Assembly: GCA_003427395.1 (NCBI GenBank)
Contig: BFEA01000094.1
Location: forward strand, 115,367 to 167,067
Direction of reading: 5' to 3'
DNA from: Chara braunii
Taxonomy: Eukaryota; Streptophyta; Charophyceae; Charales; Characeae
DNA: 51,701 nucleotides
Shown one piece after another: positions 9,746 to 21,092 of this stretch. The notes below the pieces were generated by a model that did not search any database, was not told the DNA's origin, and saw only the letters and a program-made list of their open reading frames with translations. Each line of letters begins with the position of its first letter. The stretch's first letter is position 1. Both the position numbers and the translations under genes were made by a program.

Positions 9746-10843
9746 TTTTTTTTAACTGATTATTGCATCGATTCCTCAGGACCTCAGTGTCTAACAAGTC
9801 TCAATGGTCTGGCTATTTTTGGAAAAGCCATACCTCATCTCGAGACGGTTTGATGCAATGGTGCACACTGCGCTCTCCCTTGCAGTTCATCGCAGCAGCG
9901 AGGTTACTGTCACAGCAGTGTGCGACTTGTGTCTCCAAGCAGTAGGGGTAGAAACCAAGTCAGAGAAACCAGCAGCAGAAGCCAGGACCAGGGCCACCGT
10001 GTGCATTTGCTGGTCAACTGCCGTATCAGCCAGGGTCTCTAGAAGGAGGAAGTCTCTATACCAAGTAACTTGTGGATCTGGAAACTGCCACTGCCCCCAG
10101 CCGGTTTTGCTGAACCTAGACCTTCAGCCTTCATGTCCACGTTGCACTCCGATGACCAGCCAGCCATTCGCTGAAGTTATTCGCAGGCACCTTTCGTCCG
10201 GCTGTCATCTTTCCAGAGTTCGGCAGACGCCGTGGCGGTTAAAAGGGCACTCCCGATTTGGAAATAAGGTGAGGAGAAAGAAGGGAGAGACATTGTCAAG
10301 CGACATGCAGAATAATTGTGAAAGGCAGTGGCATGACAGGGGCAGCAAACTGGTAAAACAGACAACAAAGGTTACAAAGCTGGAAATTTGTTCTTCTGCA
10401 CACTGGTGACAGAGTAACAAGACAGGAGAGGGAGTAACTGTTGGTGATGTTTCATTGCTAAGCGAGTTTGTGGGTGTGCCGGGGGAAAGGAAGAGTTCGC
10501 GAACGAACCGTAATCTTGGGATTGTTTGTGAACGAACTAGTTCAGTTGCAAATTGCAACTGAACTACTGTTCTTGAAAAGATGCAAGTGAAGCAGTTCAT
10601 AGGGAAGAAATATTTTTTGGATAGACAGTACGCGCAGGGTGAGCAGTTGCTGAGGACTACAATAGTTGAAATGGCTTGGCACCAATGGCCTCCACATGGG
10701 GTTGACGACGAGGACTGTCAAGGGAGTGCGATGGCTGTGCTACATTAGCTTCACACTTCTTAGGGCATGAACTGGAACAGGTCGCCTGTCACCATGACAT
10801 TGCAATCTGTACTGCATTACCAGGGGGCTCAGAAACATGTACA
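9746..10843. other. 3' flank of CFAP251 without a recognisable gene
   Basis: It should contain the CFAP251 3' UTR. A 200-residue frame at 9804-10409 (+) has many Cys, Arg and Ser residues but no recognisable domain, and is most likely chance. No clear poly-A signal is seen close to the stop; the first AATAAA noticed is near 11372. Confidence 0.5.
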
Positions 10844-10934
10844 TGTGTGTGTGTGTGCTTTGTGTGCGTGTGTGTGTGTGTGTGTATGTGTGTGTGTGCG
10901 TGTGTGCGTCTGTGTGTGTGTGTGCGTGTGTGTG

Positions 10935-10966
<32 letters not shown>
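10844..10966. repeat. (GT)n microsatellite, imperfect
   Basis: About 120 bp of GT units interrupted by GC, AT and CT variants. It gives Cys-Val frames on one strand and Thr-His frames on the other, all artefacts of the repeat. Confidence 0.95.
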
Positions 10967-11596
10967 CCTGCCTACCAGATCTTTCTGGGTCTGTATGGCA
11001 TACAGCACCACTGCCTTCTCTTCTTTAGCAGGGTGGAAACGGTGAAGGAGACCGATCGCGCCAAGGTGAGAAGACATGCGGACTTAGAACATGGACCCAG
11101 GATCAGGACATCTGGGTAGCAGTTGTGCACATGAGTACACTGAAGTGAAGAAGAGGCTGAGGAGGTCTCTGACAAACAGTGGTGAGGCTAGAGGAGCGAA
11201 AAGGAGGAGGTTGATGTCACTCAGTAAGAGTTCCACCAGAAAGCAAATGACAGGAGGCTGCAAATTTTGCTGAAAAAAAGCAGAGAAGAGGACGTCAACA
11301 AGGAGGGTGGCAACACTGGCAAAGAAAGGGGGTACAAGGAGGGGGACAAGGCCAGGAGGATGAGCTTTCCAAATAAATGACCCGAGGTACAGTGCAAGGA
11401 CATAAGTTATATGGTGAAAGTTACACTCAGGGAAGAGATGAACGCTACAGTAGCCGAGGGAAATTGCAAACGAGGATTAGCAAGAGGAGTCCATAAACGC
11501 GATTCAAAGGAAAGGAGCACAACGCGAGGGTGAAGTAGGACACAAAGACTCGAAGACAAATGACAGGAATCATGCCAGCCAGTCAGTGTACCGTGT
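10967..11596. other. Purine-rich stretch without a recognisable gene
   Basis: Rich in GAGGA, AAGAGG and GGTGAAG phrases. No domain, tRNA or terminal repeats recognised. Confidence 0.5.
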
Positions 11597-12200
11597 GTTG
11601 TTTATCTGATTGCCCAGAGCCTTGGGGCCCCATTGTGAGTAACAGGGTAAGGAGATCCATCCAGATCTCAGAGGGGTACCTTGCTTTTCTTAAAAGGGAA
11701 GCGGCCTTCAAATGTCTTCGAACTGACGAAACCCTGGTAAATTCTGAGTTCCTGTACTCATCCACATCCATTGGGCTTTTTGTGTATTGCAACAGTCAAT
11801 GGATGAGGCCGGTAACTTCCTTTTCTTGAAAGCGCAGTGGCCTTTAGATATGTTCGAAATGACCGGACCGTGGTAAATTCTGAGTTATTCTACTCGTCTG
11901 CATCGAGTGGGTTTCGGACTTGGGTCTGCATTTCAACAGTCAATGGATGTACCGACTGAACTAGGCCCGTTGGTAAGGGGGCCCTAACTTGGTTAACAGC
12001 GGCAAACCATATCAAGATATTAGGGACGAGGAAGAAGTAGCACCCAAAGACTTGGCACTGAGATGACAGAAAATTCACAAGTAAAGCTACGTGGTGCGGC
12101 ATCTGGTCTTCGTCTGATTGGCAAGAGTCTCAAGGGCCCATTGTGAGCAATGGAAAACAGGGTCAGGAAATCCACCCTGGGGCTACCTCAGAGACATAGG
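11597..12200. repeat. Nested diverged duplications
   Basis: Block 11697-11826 is repeated at 11827-11965: shared GTAAATTCTGAGTT, a TACTC(A/G)TC phrase, and CAACAGTCAATGGATG. Separately, 11597-11690 resembles 12108-12200: both have TCTGATTG.C, GGGCCC(C)ATTGTGAG, a CAGGGT(A/C)AGGA phrase and a CTCAGAG phrase. The copies differ at many sites, so the events are old. Non-coding. Confidence 0.6.
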
Positions 12201-12316
12201 CGGTCTATATGAAGAAGAACTATCAGAGGAAGCCCTCAATCCTGGTGGTTATCTCACCACTTCCGGGATAGAGGGCTTGCACAATGGGCTATTCTTCAAA
12301 AAAAAAAAAACAAAGA

Positions 12317-12450
12317 AGCATGACCCCCAGGACTTCAAAGAAGCGTGACGCCCAGGACTTCAAAGAACCGTGACCCCAAGGACTTCAAAGAAGTGTGACC
12401 CCCAGGACTTCAAACAAGTGTGACCCCCACGATCGGAGGGCAAAGAAGCG
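12317..12450. repeat. About 25-bp minisatellite, 5-6 units
   Basis: The unit is GTGACCCCCAGGACTTCAAA plus GAA(G/C). Units differ by one or two bases (CCAAGG, ACAAGT), and the last is interrupted by CACGATCGGAGGG. It follows an A run at 12299-12310. Confidence 0.9.
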
Positions 12451-12644
12451 TGAACCCCGGGGGGTACCGCAAAGACATAGGCTGGTGTACCATGTGGTGA
12501 CCATTTGCCAGAGCCTTATGGGCACCTGGGCCGAGGGTCTGACACCACAAATTCAGGAGGTGCAAAACGAAAATGTGACCGCCGATTGAATTTATCAATG
12601 ATGGGCCCAGCGTTTGATGTTTCGGCCTCGTTTTCTTGTGCGAC

Positions 12645-12705
12645 GAGTTTTGGACTGCAAGGCTGGGGCGGTGTACTAGTGGTTTAAACCGCCAGTGGCT
12701 CCCAG
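12645..12705. repeat. Palindromic junction of a TTTAAA-centred repeat family
   Basis: GCAAGGCTGGGGCGGTGTAC, TAGTGGTTTAAACCGCCAGT and GGCTCCCAGC are arranged around TTTAAA as imperfect inverted halves. The same half-sites recur at 24551-24580, 29172-29192, 37156-37180, 37318-37385 and 37482-37506. It may be two abutting ends of a DNA element, or one internal palindrome of a repeat. Confidence 0.45.
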
Positions 12706-12714
12706 CTTCTTTTC

Positions 12715-13090
12715 CCTACTGTGGATTTTTGGCCACACCTAAGAAATCCGATTGACCGCAGCGTGTGATTTGCCTGGCACTGGCAGCCTTTTCCGGACAC
12801 ACACTCCAAAGCCTTCCCACCGTGCCGATTTAAGGTGGATGTTTATTTGAAAGCTGGGATGGCAACGGACGTTTACTGCCCCATAGGCGCTATGTTTGTG
12901 CTGCACTTGCAATAACCCAAGCAGTTCTTATGACAAAATAGCCAGATCCTTACACCGCCAGACGTTCCAAGCCTGTTTTACTCAATTGGATTTTTGCCTG
13001 CCCCTAAGGGATCCGGACTGTCGCAGTGTGCAACTTTCGTGGCACTGCTGGCCTTTTTCCGGTGGGCACCCTGAGCCGTTCCGCAGCCCC
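12715..13090. repeat. Diverged direct repeat pair (about 110 bp each)
   Basis: 12715-12800 and 12975-13065 share TGGATTTTTG, CCTAAG.(A/G)ATCCG, a GCAGYGTG phrase and GGCACTG(G/C)(C/T)(A/G)GCCTTTTTCCGG. Each copy lies downstream of an ACCGCCAG half-site (12686, 12954), so the repeat is probably part of the TTTAAA-centred family. Confidence 0.55.
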
Positions 13091-14276
13091 TTGTTGACCG
13101 GCAGGTCATGGCGACAGGCGCTTTTAAGGCCTACGTCATTGTTTTTCTCTGGTTGTCACAGAATTGTTGTTTTTCGGTTGTTTTTCTCTCTGGTTGTGGC
13201 AGATTTATTGTTTTCTGGTGTCGGACTCTCTGGTTCTAACAGATTCGTTCTTCTTCTTCTATTCTTTTAAAAATTTGGACCATTTCTCGATTTATGCGTG
13301 TCATCCTTCTCTTTTTTTTTTTTTTTTAAGCGCGCCCCCCTGCAATGCTAGTGGTGCTGATAAGAGCAGACACCATTAGCACCCGGGGAGGGGCTCCATC
13401 TATTGGTGGGGAGCATCATCTGCTGGAAAACAGGTCCAGCGTCCCATTACAGGTTGAAAAACAGAATGAATACAGGCTGAATCAAGAGGAGATAGCTGTG
13501 AACCCTGCCAGCATTGATTACTCTGGCAACCAGAGGATTGACTGTGCAGGTTTGCTAAGGGAGGGGAGAGAACCTCTTCGCCCCAGTACCAGGCGCCGGA
13601 TATCTACTGCTAAAGAACTAGTTCGGCCCACCCTCCTTGAAAAAGCTGAGTAAAAAAACCGAGGAAAAAAAGGAAATCTTCACCCTAAAACCAGCACCAG
13701 ATATCTGCTGCTACATCTGTTTCCTGCTACACAGGGGATCGACTGAGCAGACCTGTACCACTTCCTTAGTTTTTTTTGGAAAGCATCACCTGCTGGAGAT
13801 CGCGTCCAGCATCCAGCAGCCAGTAGGTTGTAGTGTAGTCGATTTGAAGCTTGAGTTCCACCATTGCCTTCCGTATCTCTTCCGTGTCTCTTTACTCAAA
13901 ACTGGTACCAAGGCTGCTGCTCACTCCATGCTCGAGTTACTCAGGTAGCTGGTTAACAGCTCCAGCTAAGGGCAAAGGAACATAGAATGAGCGAGGTCCT
14001 CCCCAGGGGGCTCCAGGGAGGATTGTGAAGGCCATGGAGCACATTTATAGCAACACTTCTGCCAGTGACAGCCCGTGGGGTGGGAAGGGATCTGGGAAAT
14101 CCGAGGGAGGGCATAATGGGAATGAGGGTTCTATGCTAGTCCAATCTTTGAAAACTAAGCGGTAATCTCTTATTCTATCTAACTCTCTCAGCCCTTCTTC
14201 CCTGATCTCCGCTCTTTTTTTTTGCAATCCATCCCTCCCTTTCCCTTCCTACCCAGTCAGTGCAAAAAGTTGTGAT
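13091..14276. other. Gene-poor stretch with short duplications
   Basis: GAGCATCATCTGCTGGAAAA with GTCCAGCGTCCC near 13407 resembles AGCATCACCTGCTGGAGA with GTCCAGCATCC near 13783. T runs lie at 13310-13328. The final 100 bp may be the 3' end of the LINE on the minus strand. No protein domain seen. Confidence 0.4.
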
Positions 14277-14933
14277 TCATCTCCTGACATCGCCCATTTG
14301 CCTGAACTGGTCTAATTGCACTTTTGTGTCCAACCATCTACGTGTGAGCTCAAGGTGTATTTGCTGTTGAATCTGTTCAGTAATTTCTGCGCCCTCCACC
14401 CGTACCTTTTCCATAGCCAGGGTGCATCTTTGCCACCATATTGCCCATATCACTGCCCTCCTTCCTAGTCTGTACATGTTCCCATCAAAGCTCGAAGCTG
14501 TTCCTGCCGGCAACCAGCGTCCTGCCAAATGGTTTGCCATCACCAGGGCCAGGGGATGTCTGGTTCCATTTTCTGCCATATGCGGTCCACCACCTCCATA
14601 TGTATTGGGCAGTTGGACACTGCATGAAAATATGTTCAATGGTTTCTGCCTTCTCGTGGAAGGGGAAGAGACTTTGACATCGTTGGCACCATGGAAGCAA
14701 CAGGCCTTTTTGTTCAAGGTTTGTATTAACCAGTCGTTGGTTGGCAGGCAGCGGTGGGCTATCTTCCACTGCAGGGAGGTCATTTTCATGGGCTTGTACT
14801 TTTGTTCTTTAAACCGTTGGATTGGAGTCGGGAGAGCCCGATCCACATTCAATTGTCCGGCCCATCGATCATTAATTGTGTCCCTTAGACGCCGTTTAGG
14901 TCTAAGCATTTTATAGACTGATTTGACCGACAA
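14277..14933 (-). pseudogene. LINE C-terminal zf-RVT-like region
   Basis: The first frame gives MTSLQWKIAHRCLPTNDWL, the Trp-Lys...Leu-Pro-Thr signature that precedes the LINE zinc-binding motif. It then shifts into a second frame (14769-14485) with CQRC, KAETIEHIFMQCPTAQYIW, the expected C-x2-C...E-T-x-x-H-x-F-x-x-C pattern. A return to the first frame gives an Arg/Gln-rich helical tail. At least two frameshifts are needed, so no functional product is expected. The role in related elements is nucleic-acid binding during target-primed reverse transcription. Confidence 0.8.
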
Positions 14934-15417
14934 CTGGTGCAGACTAATGTGGCTTGTCCCGGGGGGACCCCTCTTTTGGGGGGGATTGCCAGACCCATTC
15001 CACTGGGTCCAAAGCCAGCTCCAGGATTGGTTTGTCTGGCTGGAACGCCACCTTCAGTCTTTTTTCTTCGATAACCCTTACTCGGTGCATTGATACTCTG
15101 TCCCTCCATTCCAAGTGATCTCTACTCCCTTGGAGGGTGCCTGTACTGGTGATGCCATAGGACTCAACTAAGACAGTTTGGGGCGACACCATATGTATCA
15201 GGCCAACCCTCAACGGGGTCTCTGAGCTTGTTACCCAATCACCTTCTCTCAAGGAGGGGCCGTTTGAGGATTCGGTATCACTTTAGTGAGATGGTTTCAG
15301 TAAGATTTTCTAGAGCTTCCTCAACGTGGTGGCAATATCTTAGGGTTGCTCGCAATTGTTCCCCTGTTTTCCAGTCTTGTCTTTCATTGTCTCATAAATC
15401 CCCTACCCTGAGTGTAC

Positions 15418-16701
15418 CTAGTTCTTGCAGGGTGTTGATGAGCTCGTCATAACGCAACCCCTTGTGTCTGTTACCCATCTATTCCCAAAATACGGATCAC
15501 ATCCATCCCGGAGGAGGCGATTTCGGTATGTTCCTTGTTTGCGGACGATCTCACAATCCGCGAACAAGGAACATACCGGAATCGCCTCCTCCGGGATGGA
15601 TGTGATCCGTATTTTGGCGATGTTCTTATTTGTCCGAAGGTTGACAGTTAATGCCTCCATGATGATTAGGAAAAGGAAGGGGGCAATAGGGTCTCCTTGG
15701 CAGATCGAATGTTCTAAGTGCAAGGGGGGCGTAAAATTTCCATTAACTTGGACACATATAGTGACGTTTTGATGCAAGATTTGTATCCAGCATCTAAAAT
15801 CCGGACCAAAATTCAATTTTAACGAGACTCTTATCCAAAAACAGCCAATCCACATGGTCATAGCAAAATCAATGAAGATCAAGGCCGCATTCTGGCGGGA
15901 GTGTTTCGCAAGCTGGAGGATCTCGTTGATCAACAGGATCATGTTCTCTTGTATATTCCTATTTTTCATGAAACCAGTTTGTGCCGGATGAATGATATCT
16001 TTCATTACCGGAATCATCCTATTTGCCAGAGCTTTGGACAACATTTTGTAGACTACCGTGAGACATTTTGTAGACTACCGTGGCCTCTATCGAAGGGGTG
16101 ATGTTCTGTAGTTTTTAGGTCCATTTTATTCCCTTTTTATATAAGAGCATTAGTATCCCTTGCCCCACCCTTTCCCCCATCTCTCCTGTGAGCCATACTT
16201 CGTTGTAGAAGTCCATAACTTCCCGACCCATAAAATCCCAATTGGTTTCCCAGAATTCCTTGGGGAATTCGTCTATCTCGGGAGCCTTGTCCTCCTTCAT
16301 TTGGAGAAGAGACAGTCCATATTTCATTTTTGGAGAGCGGGGCTTCTAAGGCGATACGTTGTTCAAGCGTTAGTGTCTTGTTGACTGGTTATGAAAACTC
16401 GTTTATCAGGTGATCATGGTGTGACATGTCAGAATTGTCTACATCAGACTACATGGGACGAAAAAAAATCTTTGTAGAAGTTGTACGTTATCTTGGTGCA
16501 GCAAGCTGTGGTTGTGGTCGGGTCTGCTTCCCTAACATTCGGTTCGTAAAGTGCTTCAATTGTGGTTCTGTGAATATGTGCTTTAGCCAGGCTGAAGAAG
16601 TGGGAATCCATCACCCCTTCGATAGAGAAACAAGATAGTCGCGCCCTCGTTTGGGCTCCTTGCCATTTGTATTGAGCATGTCTGAAAAACTGATCTTTCA
16701 A
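15418..16701 (-). pseudogene. LINE reverse transcriptase, broken
   Basis: Fragments in order: the pre-RT linker (SCFSIEGVMDSHFFSLAKA, 16701-16444); the RT opening KAPEIDEFPKEFWETNWDF (16327-16115), related to the KAPGxDG motif; QTGFMKNRNIQENMILLINE; AALIFIDFAMT, related to the first catalytic Asp motif; HSICQGDPIAPFLFL, the QGDPLSP-type motif; and CSLFADC, where FADD is expected. The second catalytic Asp is lost exactly where an inverted duplication begins. A tandem 21-bp repeat near 16042-16083 separates the first two parts. RT copies element RNA into DNA at the target site; this copy cannot be active. Confidence 0.85.
15485..15617. repeat. 61-bp inverted duplication with 11-nt loop inside the RT
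   Basis: Arms 15485-15545 and 15557-15617 are reverse complements with two mismatches; the loop is CGATCTCACAA. The minus strand reads the RT up to SLFAD through the right arm. The plus strand reads the same segment through the left arm and completes it as SLFADDLTI. The arm is therefore a second, inverted copy of the RT active-site segment, not a chance palindrome. Confidence 0.95.
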
Positions 16702-17002
16702 TTCCTATATGTGGGTTAGTAGTTCCTCATATTCTTGTTCCTGCCCTTGCAAAATTTGCTCTCGTTCTGCGTCTACTAGGTGCTGCATGATTGTGACTTC
16801 TTGTTGATATCTCTGAGCGGCCAGGTGTTTGGAATATTCGTTACATTTTTTTCGCCATGAAGAACAAACCATTATTGAACCAGGTGATTTGTGATGCTTA
16901 TTGGGGGCGGTGGTCTTTCCAGAAGTCCCAGGCGTTCCATAGGTACTTTTGAAAGGAGTTGGTTTTGAGTAAGGAAGTGTTTAGTTTGTAGTAACAGGCC
17001 CC

Positions 17003-17623
17003 TTAGTCAGGCTGTTTACGAAATGTCCACACCGCCATACACATTCTATGGTCTAGTCTGGGATATAGGCTGGTCGGTAATATTGTTGTTACCGAGAGCC
17101 CCCCACCTAGTTCCTTTGAGGCCAGGATCAAGTCTATTCGGGATTTGGAGAGTCTGGCGGGGTCATTGTTTTGGATGCATGTAAAGGCCTTTTCAGTAGG
17201 GTAGGTGTGCCTGAAAGTGTCAAAACGTGAGAGTGGGGCACACAGGTCTTTCAACATTTGGTCGTCCTCTTCCGCGTTATGAACAGAGGTGTGGGGGACC
17301 TTCCATCTGTCGAAGCACCTATCTGGTGCAGCATTGAAGTCCCCTGCTAGGATCAGGGGGACATCCGGGGTGGGGATTGTTTCCATTTTCTGAAAAAAGG
17401 TCCTCCATTCCCGGGTCGTATTGGGAGCGTATACAACCGTTAGACCCTCCCCTATTTCCTGAGCAACTGGGTTCATTCTTGTGACTCCGAGTCTACCCCC
17501 TTGTTGATGATATTTTTCCTTAGAATCGTGCAAATACATGTGAGTAATTTGTTGGTCGACCATATATTGCTTGGCTTCAATTTCAGTTGTTGAGTGTCTA
17601 GGAGCATATTGTGTGTATGCCAA
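17003..17623 (-). pseudogene. LINE endonuclease domain (EEP fold), partial
   Basis: The endonuclease/exonuclease/phosphatase signature is visible: LTVVYAPN, then PLILAGDFNAAPD (catalytic GDFN), SRIDLILAS and LDHRMC, the Asp-His pair near the C terminus. The N-terminal metal-binding Asn/Glu part is missing from this frame; the upstream frame 17862-17473 may carry its remains. In L1-like elements the enzyme nicks target DNA to prime reverse transcription. The domain runs towards the RT linker in the usual order. Confidence 0.85.
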
Positions 17624-17842
17624 AGCAAACCAGCCTCCTTATTCTCTTCAAATCTCACATAGAGGTCTTTGTATGCCATCTTCAGTCCTTCTGTTGAAAC
17701 ACTAATGGTGGTCATTGCTCCCGGTTCGTAGTGGCCGGCGATGAAGTCTGTAACTATCTGGGTCTTTGATACCCCTTCCTTCTGCATATGCCATCCTTGT
17801 AGTGTCATTCCTCCATAGGCGGGGGTATATGGGTCTTCAGAC

Positions 17843-18504
17843 TCAGCAGGTGACAAACCCAATTCTCATTTTTCGTTTTTTTTTTCTAATTGGCAATACC
17901 AGAATCTTATCCCCCTTCGGCATGCTTTTGTGATATAACCCTTTTCCAATTACATGGCGTATTTCAGCCCGCTTTGAGGGGTCTATTCCCTCTGCTTTGG
18001 CTGCCTCTCCCTCTCCCTGTTCGGGATGCGAAGTTATTAGGAGTTGTTGCATGTCCTCATTTGTAGGAGGCTGGTCGGGGGGTGTGGGGGGGTTTGTCAG
18101 TCTCCTTGAATGTGTCGGGCGTGTCTGTGGAAATAGGGGGTCGGAACTTCTGGTGCACAATGTTCCAGATTTTGTTCAAGACTTGTTGCCAGTCAGTTTT
18201 TTGGGGCAGACCCTGCTCTAACGCCTGTTTTAGGCTTGGACTCTCATCTAATAATGAAAAAAGCTGCATGTAGGCTTTGTCCAAGTAAATTTTGTCTTCT
18301 CCTGTGTATAGCACCCGGAGCTGGCCTGTGACGAACCATTTCACGAACCCATGCTATCTTTCGTACCCTTTCTTTTGCTTGTATCATACCAACCCCAGGA
18401 AAACCCCGTTTTGAGTTCTTGCTTTCGGGTGCCGCATTTTCCTTTTTGAGAGTTTTTTCGACTGCTGAGTTTTGTTTTTCTTCTCGCAAAGTCGGGAAAT
18501 ACAT
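17843..18504 (-). pseudogene. LINE ORF1-like / 5' region
   Basis: Three overlapping broken frames (18504-18244, 18344-18057, 18160-17843) sit directly 5' of the endonuclease. One has a helical stretch with DKAYMQLFSLLDESPSLKQA and WQQVLNKIWNIVHQKF; a later one is Pro-rich and then basic (RKKKRKMRI). The position and a basic/Pro-rich character suit an ORF1 RNA-binding protein, but I recognise no specific domain or zinc knuckle. Confidence 0.45.
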
Positions 18505-19651
18505 GGGAATTTACATGCGCCTTAGAGAGCGCACTGGGAATTGGGCTCGGTAGTTGGGAATTCCGGGATAAGCGGAACTTCGATGTGTCATTTTTGGGTG
18601 TGTGAATGTTTTTGGGCGCGTCGGGGAAAACTCTCAGAATTTTGCGTGAATACGAATAGGCGTAGGAATTTATTTTCCCGCGCCGTTTTTTCGCGCGTGG
18701 ATATGGTCATTTCAATTTTGAATTAGGATAGAAGCAAACTGTAACTGTTTCGGTGCCTTTTTCTTTTTTTTGTTGACGACGACGTGGATGCAAAAACTTC
18801 CTCCTCTCTGTTCCCCGCATCGCTCCCTCCTGCGCCTCCCTTCCCTTCTCCCTCTTTTTTTTTCTCTCCCCGTAACTGTTTTTCCTTCTCCCTCTCTCTC
18901 TCTCTCCCGCCTTGCTTTCGCGCGCCCATTTCCCTTTCTTGATCATCTGAATCTTGGACCCGTTTTGCGCCACCTCTCGAGCCTTTTCTCTTCTCACCCT
19001 CTACGTCTGGCGTACGACGCCCGGTGGATCCCCCGATAACTCCCGCTCGCCAATCGGGAGCGTGGATCGATAGGACCTTCCTATCGTGCGACGAATCTGA
19101 TTGGTTGAACCTTGAGTTCCGAGGGATCAACATGGCGTTCGTAAAGCACTCTTCTCAAAGTCTTCTCCTCCTGCTTCTCCTCTTACACCTCAACTTTCCT
19201 GTCGCCTTCTCCCCCTTCTATCTCCCCTGTCGCAACTATAAAACCCGCAAGCGCGTCCGCAAAGCTCTCTTACGTTCTCGACTCCTAAGCTAGCTTCCGG
19301 GAAGCAGTGGCTAGGTAGAGTGTGTTGATGGGAGTCCGAAAGTCCTGTCGGGCTGACGATAGGCTGGCCGATTGCGCGCTTGATCGCCACGATGGACTGT
19401 GGGATCCGAGCTAACCATGTCGAGCTTACGACAGCGGGGTGAGGATCGCAGTGGTGGGAGTTAGCACGCGACGGCCGGGATCGTAGGTGCGGGTATGAGG
19501 TTTGATGATTGGAGTTGAGTGAGTGATTGGCCCGGGGCCATATTGGAATTAACGGCGAATGCGCCTGTGTTGTTGCGGATCTTTACCTTTGGCGTGAGTG
19601 CATGGTGGTCATGTCGAATGTCTCTCTCCCAGATCTGGTCTCCACCTATCT

Positions 19652-19736
<85 letters not shown>

Positions 19737-20320
19737 CTCTCTCCCCCCCCTTCTCTTTTCTCTACTTTTGAACGGTGATGTGTCTCGATTGATTGTCTCT
19801 CGCTTTCTCCTCTAAGTAGGAGCAAATCGGTGCACTTCTTTTAAAAGAACTTCTTCCGGAACTCTTCTATTAGTCTCCTGGGTAATCCTCCTACGCAAGG
19901 ACCCCGCCTTCTTGTCTTGTGGACGGTGAATGCGCAATGCGACCCATCTTTTCCGGTGCATGACTCTTCGCACCTTCCACCGTGAATGCATGTATGGAAT
20001 ATGTGACTCCTTTGTTGATTAGACGATTGTCGTCGGGATTTTGTTCGAGAATGCAAGAGTGTTTAGATCTGTAGCTCCGTTTGCACTGCGCATGCCATCT
20101 GCCTTATGCTGCACGACATCAGCAGTCGAGCCCCGAGGCAGCCCTGAGAAACAAGGCGCCCAGGGACCTACGTTGTGTTGAATTGATCGGACCCGTAGCC
20201 ATATGCGTGATCAAGCTGATCTGTGTCTGCTCTCTCTCTTGTGTCAAAAAAATTGATTGGGGGACGCGCGAATCGCTTTTGTTCTTAATGACGTCTCAGG
20301 ATATTTTGTGATTGATTGAC
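18505..20320. other. Uncharacterised stretch with a TATA-like motif
   Basis: Pyrimidine-rich sequence (about 18750-18960) is followed by GC-balanced DNA. TATAAAA at 19237-19243 has a promoter-like context. A 53-codon frame with a good start context (ATCAACATGGCG, 19132-19293) encodes a Leu run and a basic tail; the Leu run comes from a CTT/CTC tract, so I do not call it a gene. A (CT)n tract lies at 19655-19733. Confidence 0.35.
19655..19733. repeat. (CT)n microsatellite
   Basis: Almost 40 uninterrupted CT units ending at CTCGCTCT. Confidence 0.95.
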
Positions 20321-21080
20321 ATGTGGACTGACAAGTACCCTTCGATTGGGCACCAGCCTCCCGTATCTCCCATCCCAACGCGACCTTTTCCTTACAGTGA
20401 GGAAAGGACACGTGTATGTGAGTGGGAGGTACGAGAAGCCGTTGCACAAATCGGCGGGCAATATTACTTCCCTCCGGCCAACCGCTGTTCTGGGTTTGTA
20501 GAAGTCGGGCTTGTTATTATCGATACACACTTCCCACCTTACTCGGTATTGTTGCCATTTAACGAGTTGATTGTCATTCCATGGACGGCAGTAGAACCCC
20601 ACTGGCCGCGCACTCTGTGCACCGAATGTCAGCGTTTGAGCGCTAGAAGTCCAGGGGTTTTGACTACCGTGTGCGGAGCAAAGACGAGCATAAAGAAAGA
20701 GCCACGTGGCTGAGACCCTCCACGTCAGACTCAGAACTAACCAGCGAACGACAACGAGATTTGATACGAAAACGAGACCCGTGAAGCGTGCCCAAGCCTT
20801 TCTGTTCTAAACGACGGGCTGTAGCGCGGTGGGAGGCACGACAATACTTTTTGGATTGAATTTGGATCTTTCCCTCTCTTCCCGCTTTACCGCGCGCACA
20901 TTTTGCGACGCGCAAAAACGATCGACTTGCTCCATCGGACCAACACGGGGGATTTCAGTTCCGTCTTTGTCCCCACACTCAATTTCCAAAAATCCTTGGC
21001 ACACCCCATCTTGCTGTTTTTCTGGGCCTCTTTTCCGCACAGCTCACACTCCGTACGAAAGACAGTACAGGGCGTGAGGT
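20321..21080 (+). mobile_element. 5' LTR of a Ty3/gypsy-type retrotransposon
   Basis: The segment from CATGTGGACTGACAAG to GGCGTGAGGT is matched along its length by the reverse complement of 25202-25965. Shared landmarks are GAGGAAAGGAC(A)CGTGT, TACGAGAAGCCG, AACGAGTTGATTGTCAT, GGGGGATTTCAGTTCCGT and CTTGGCACACC. It ends immediately before a tRNA-iMet primer binding site. The terminal dinucleotides are not clearly TG/CA, so the ends are good to a few bases. Confidence 0.75.
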
Positions 21081-21092
21081 TGGTATCAGAGT
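21081..21092 (+). promoter_or_regulatory. Primer binding site for initiator tRNA-Met
   Basis: TGGTATCAGAGT is the common plant LTR-retrotransposon primer site, complementary to the 3' end of initiator tRNA-Met. It lies directly after the LTR and 122 bases before the gag start, as expected. Confidence 0.85.

Larger units (their letters stand above)
14277..18504 (-). mobile_element. Decayed non-LTR retrotransposon (LINE)
   Basis: Read on the minus strand, the order is ORF1-like N-terminal frames (18504-17843), an apurinic-type endonuclease (17623-17003), a linker with the LINE-typical RARLSCFSIEG and DSHFF motifs (16701-16444), reverse transcriptase (16327 to about 15545) and a C-terminal Cys/His zf-RVT region (14933-14277). 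This is the layout of plant L1-like LINEs. Frameshifts and stops break every domain; a 21-bp tandem repeat (16042-16083) and a 61-bp inverted duplication (15485-15617) disrupt the RT. No poly-A tail or target duplication was identified, so both ends are approximate. Confidence 0.85.

Noticed and set aside
9804-10409. 201-residue frame just downstream of CFAP251
   Set aside because: Cys/Arg/Ser-rich, no domain, low-complexity codon use, and it overlaps the expected 3' UTR. Judged to be chance.
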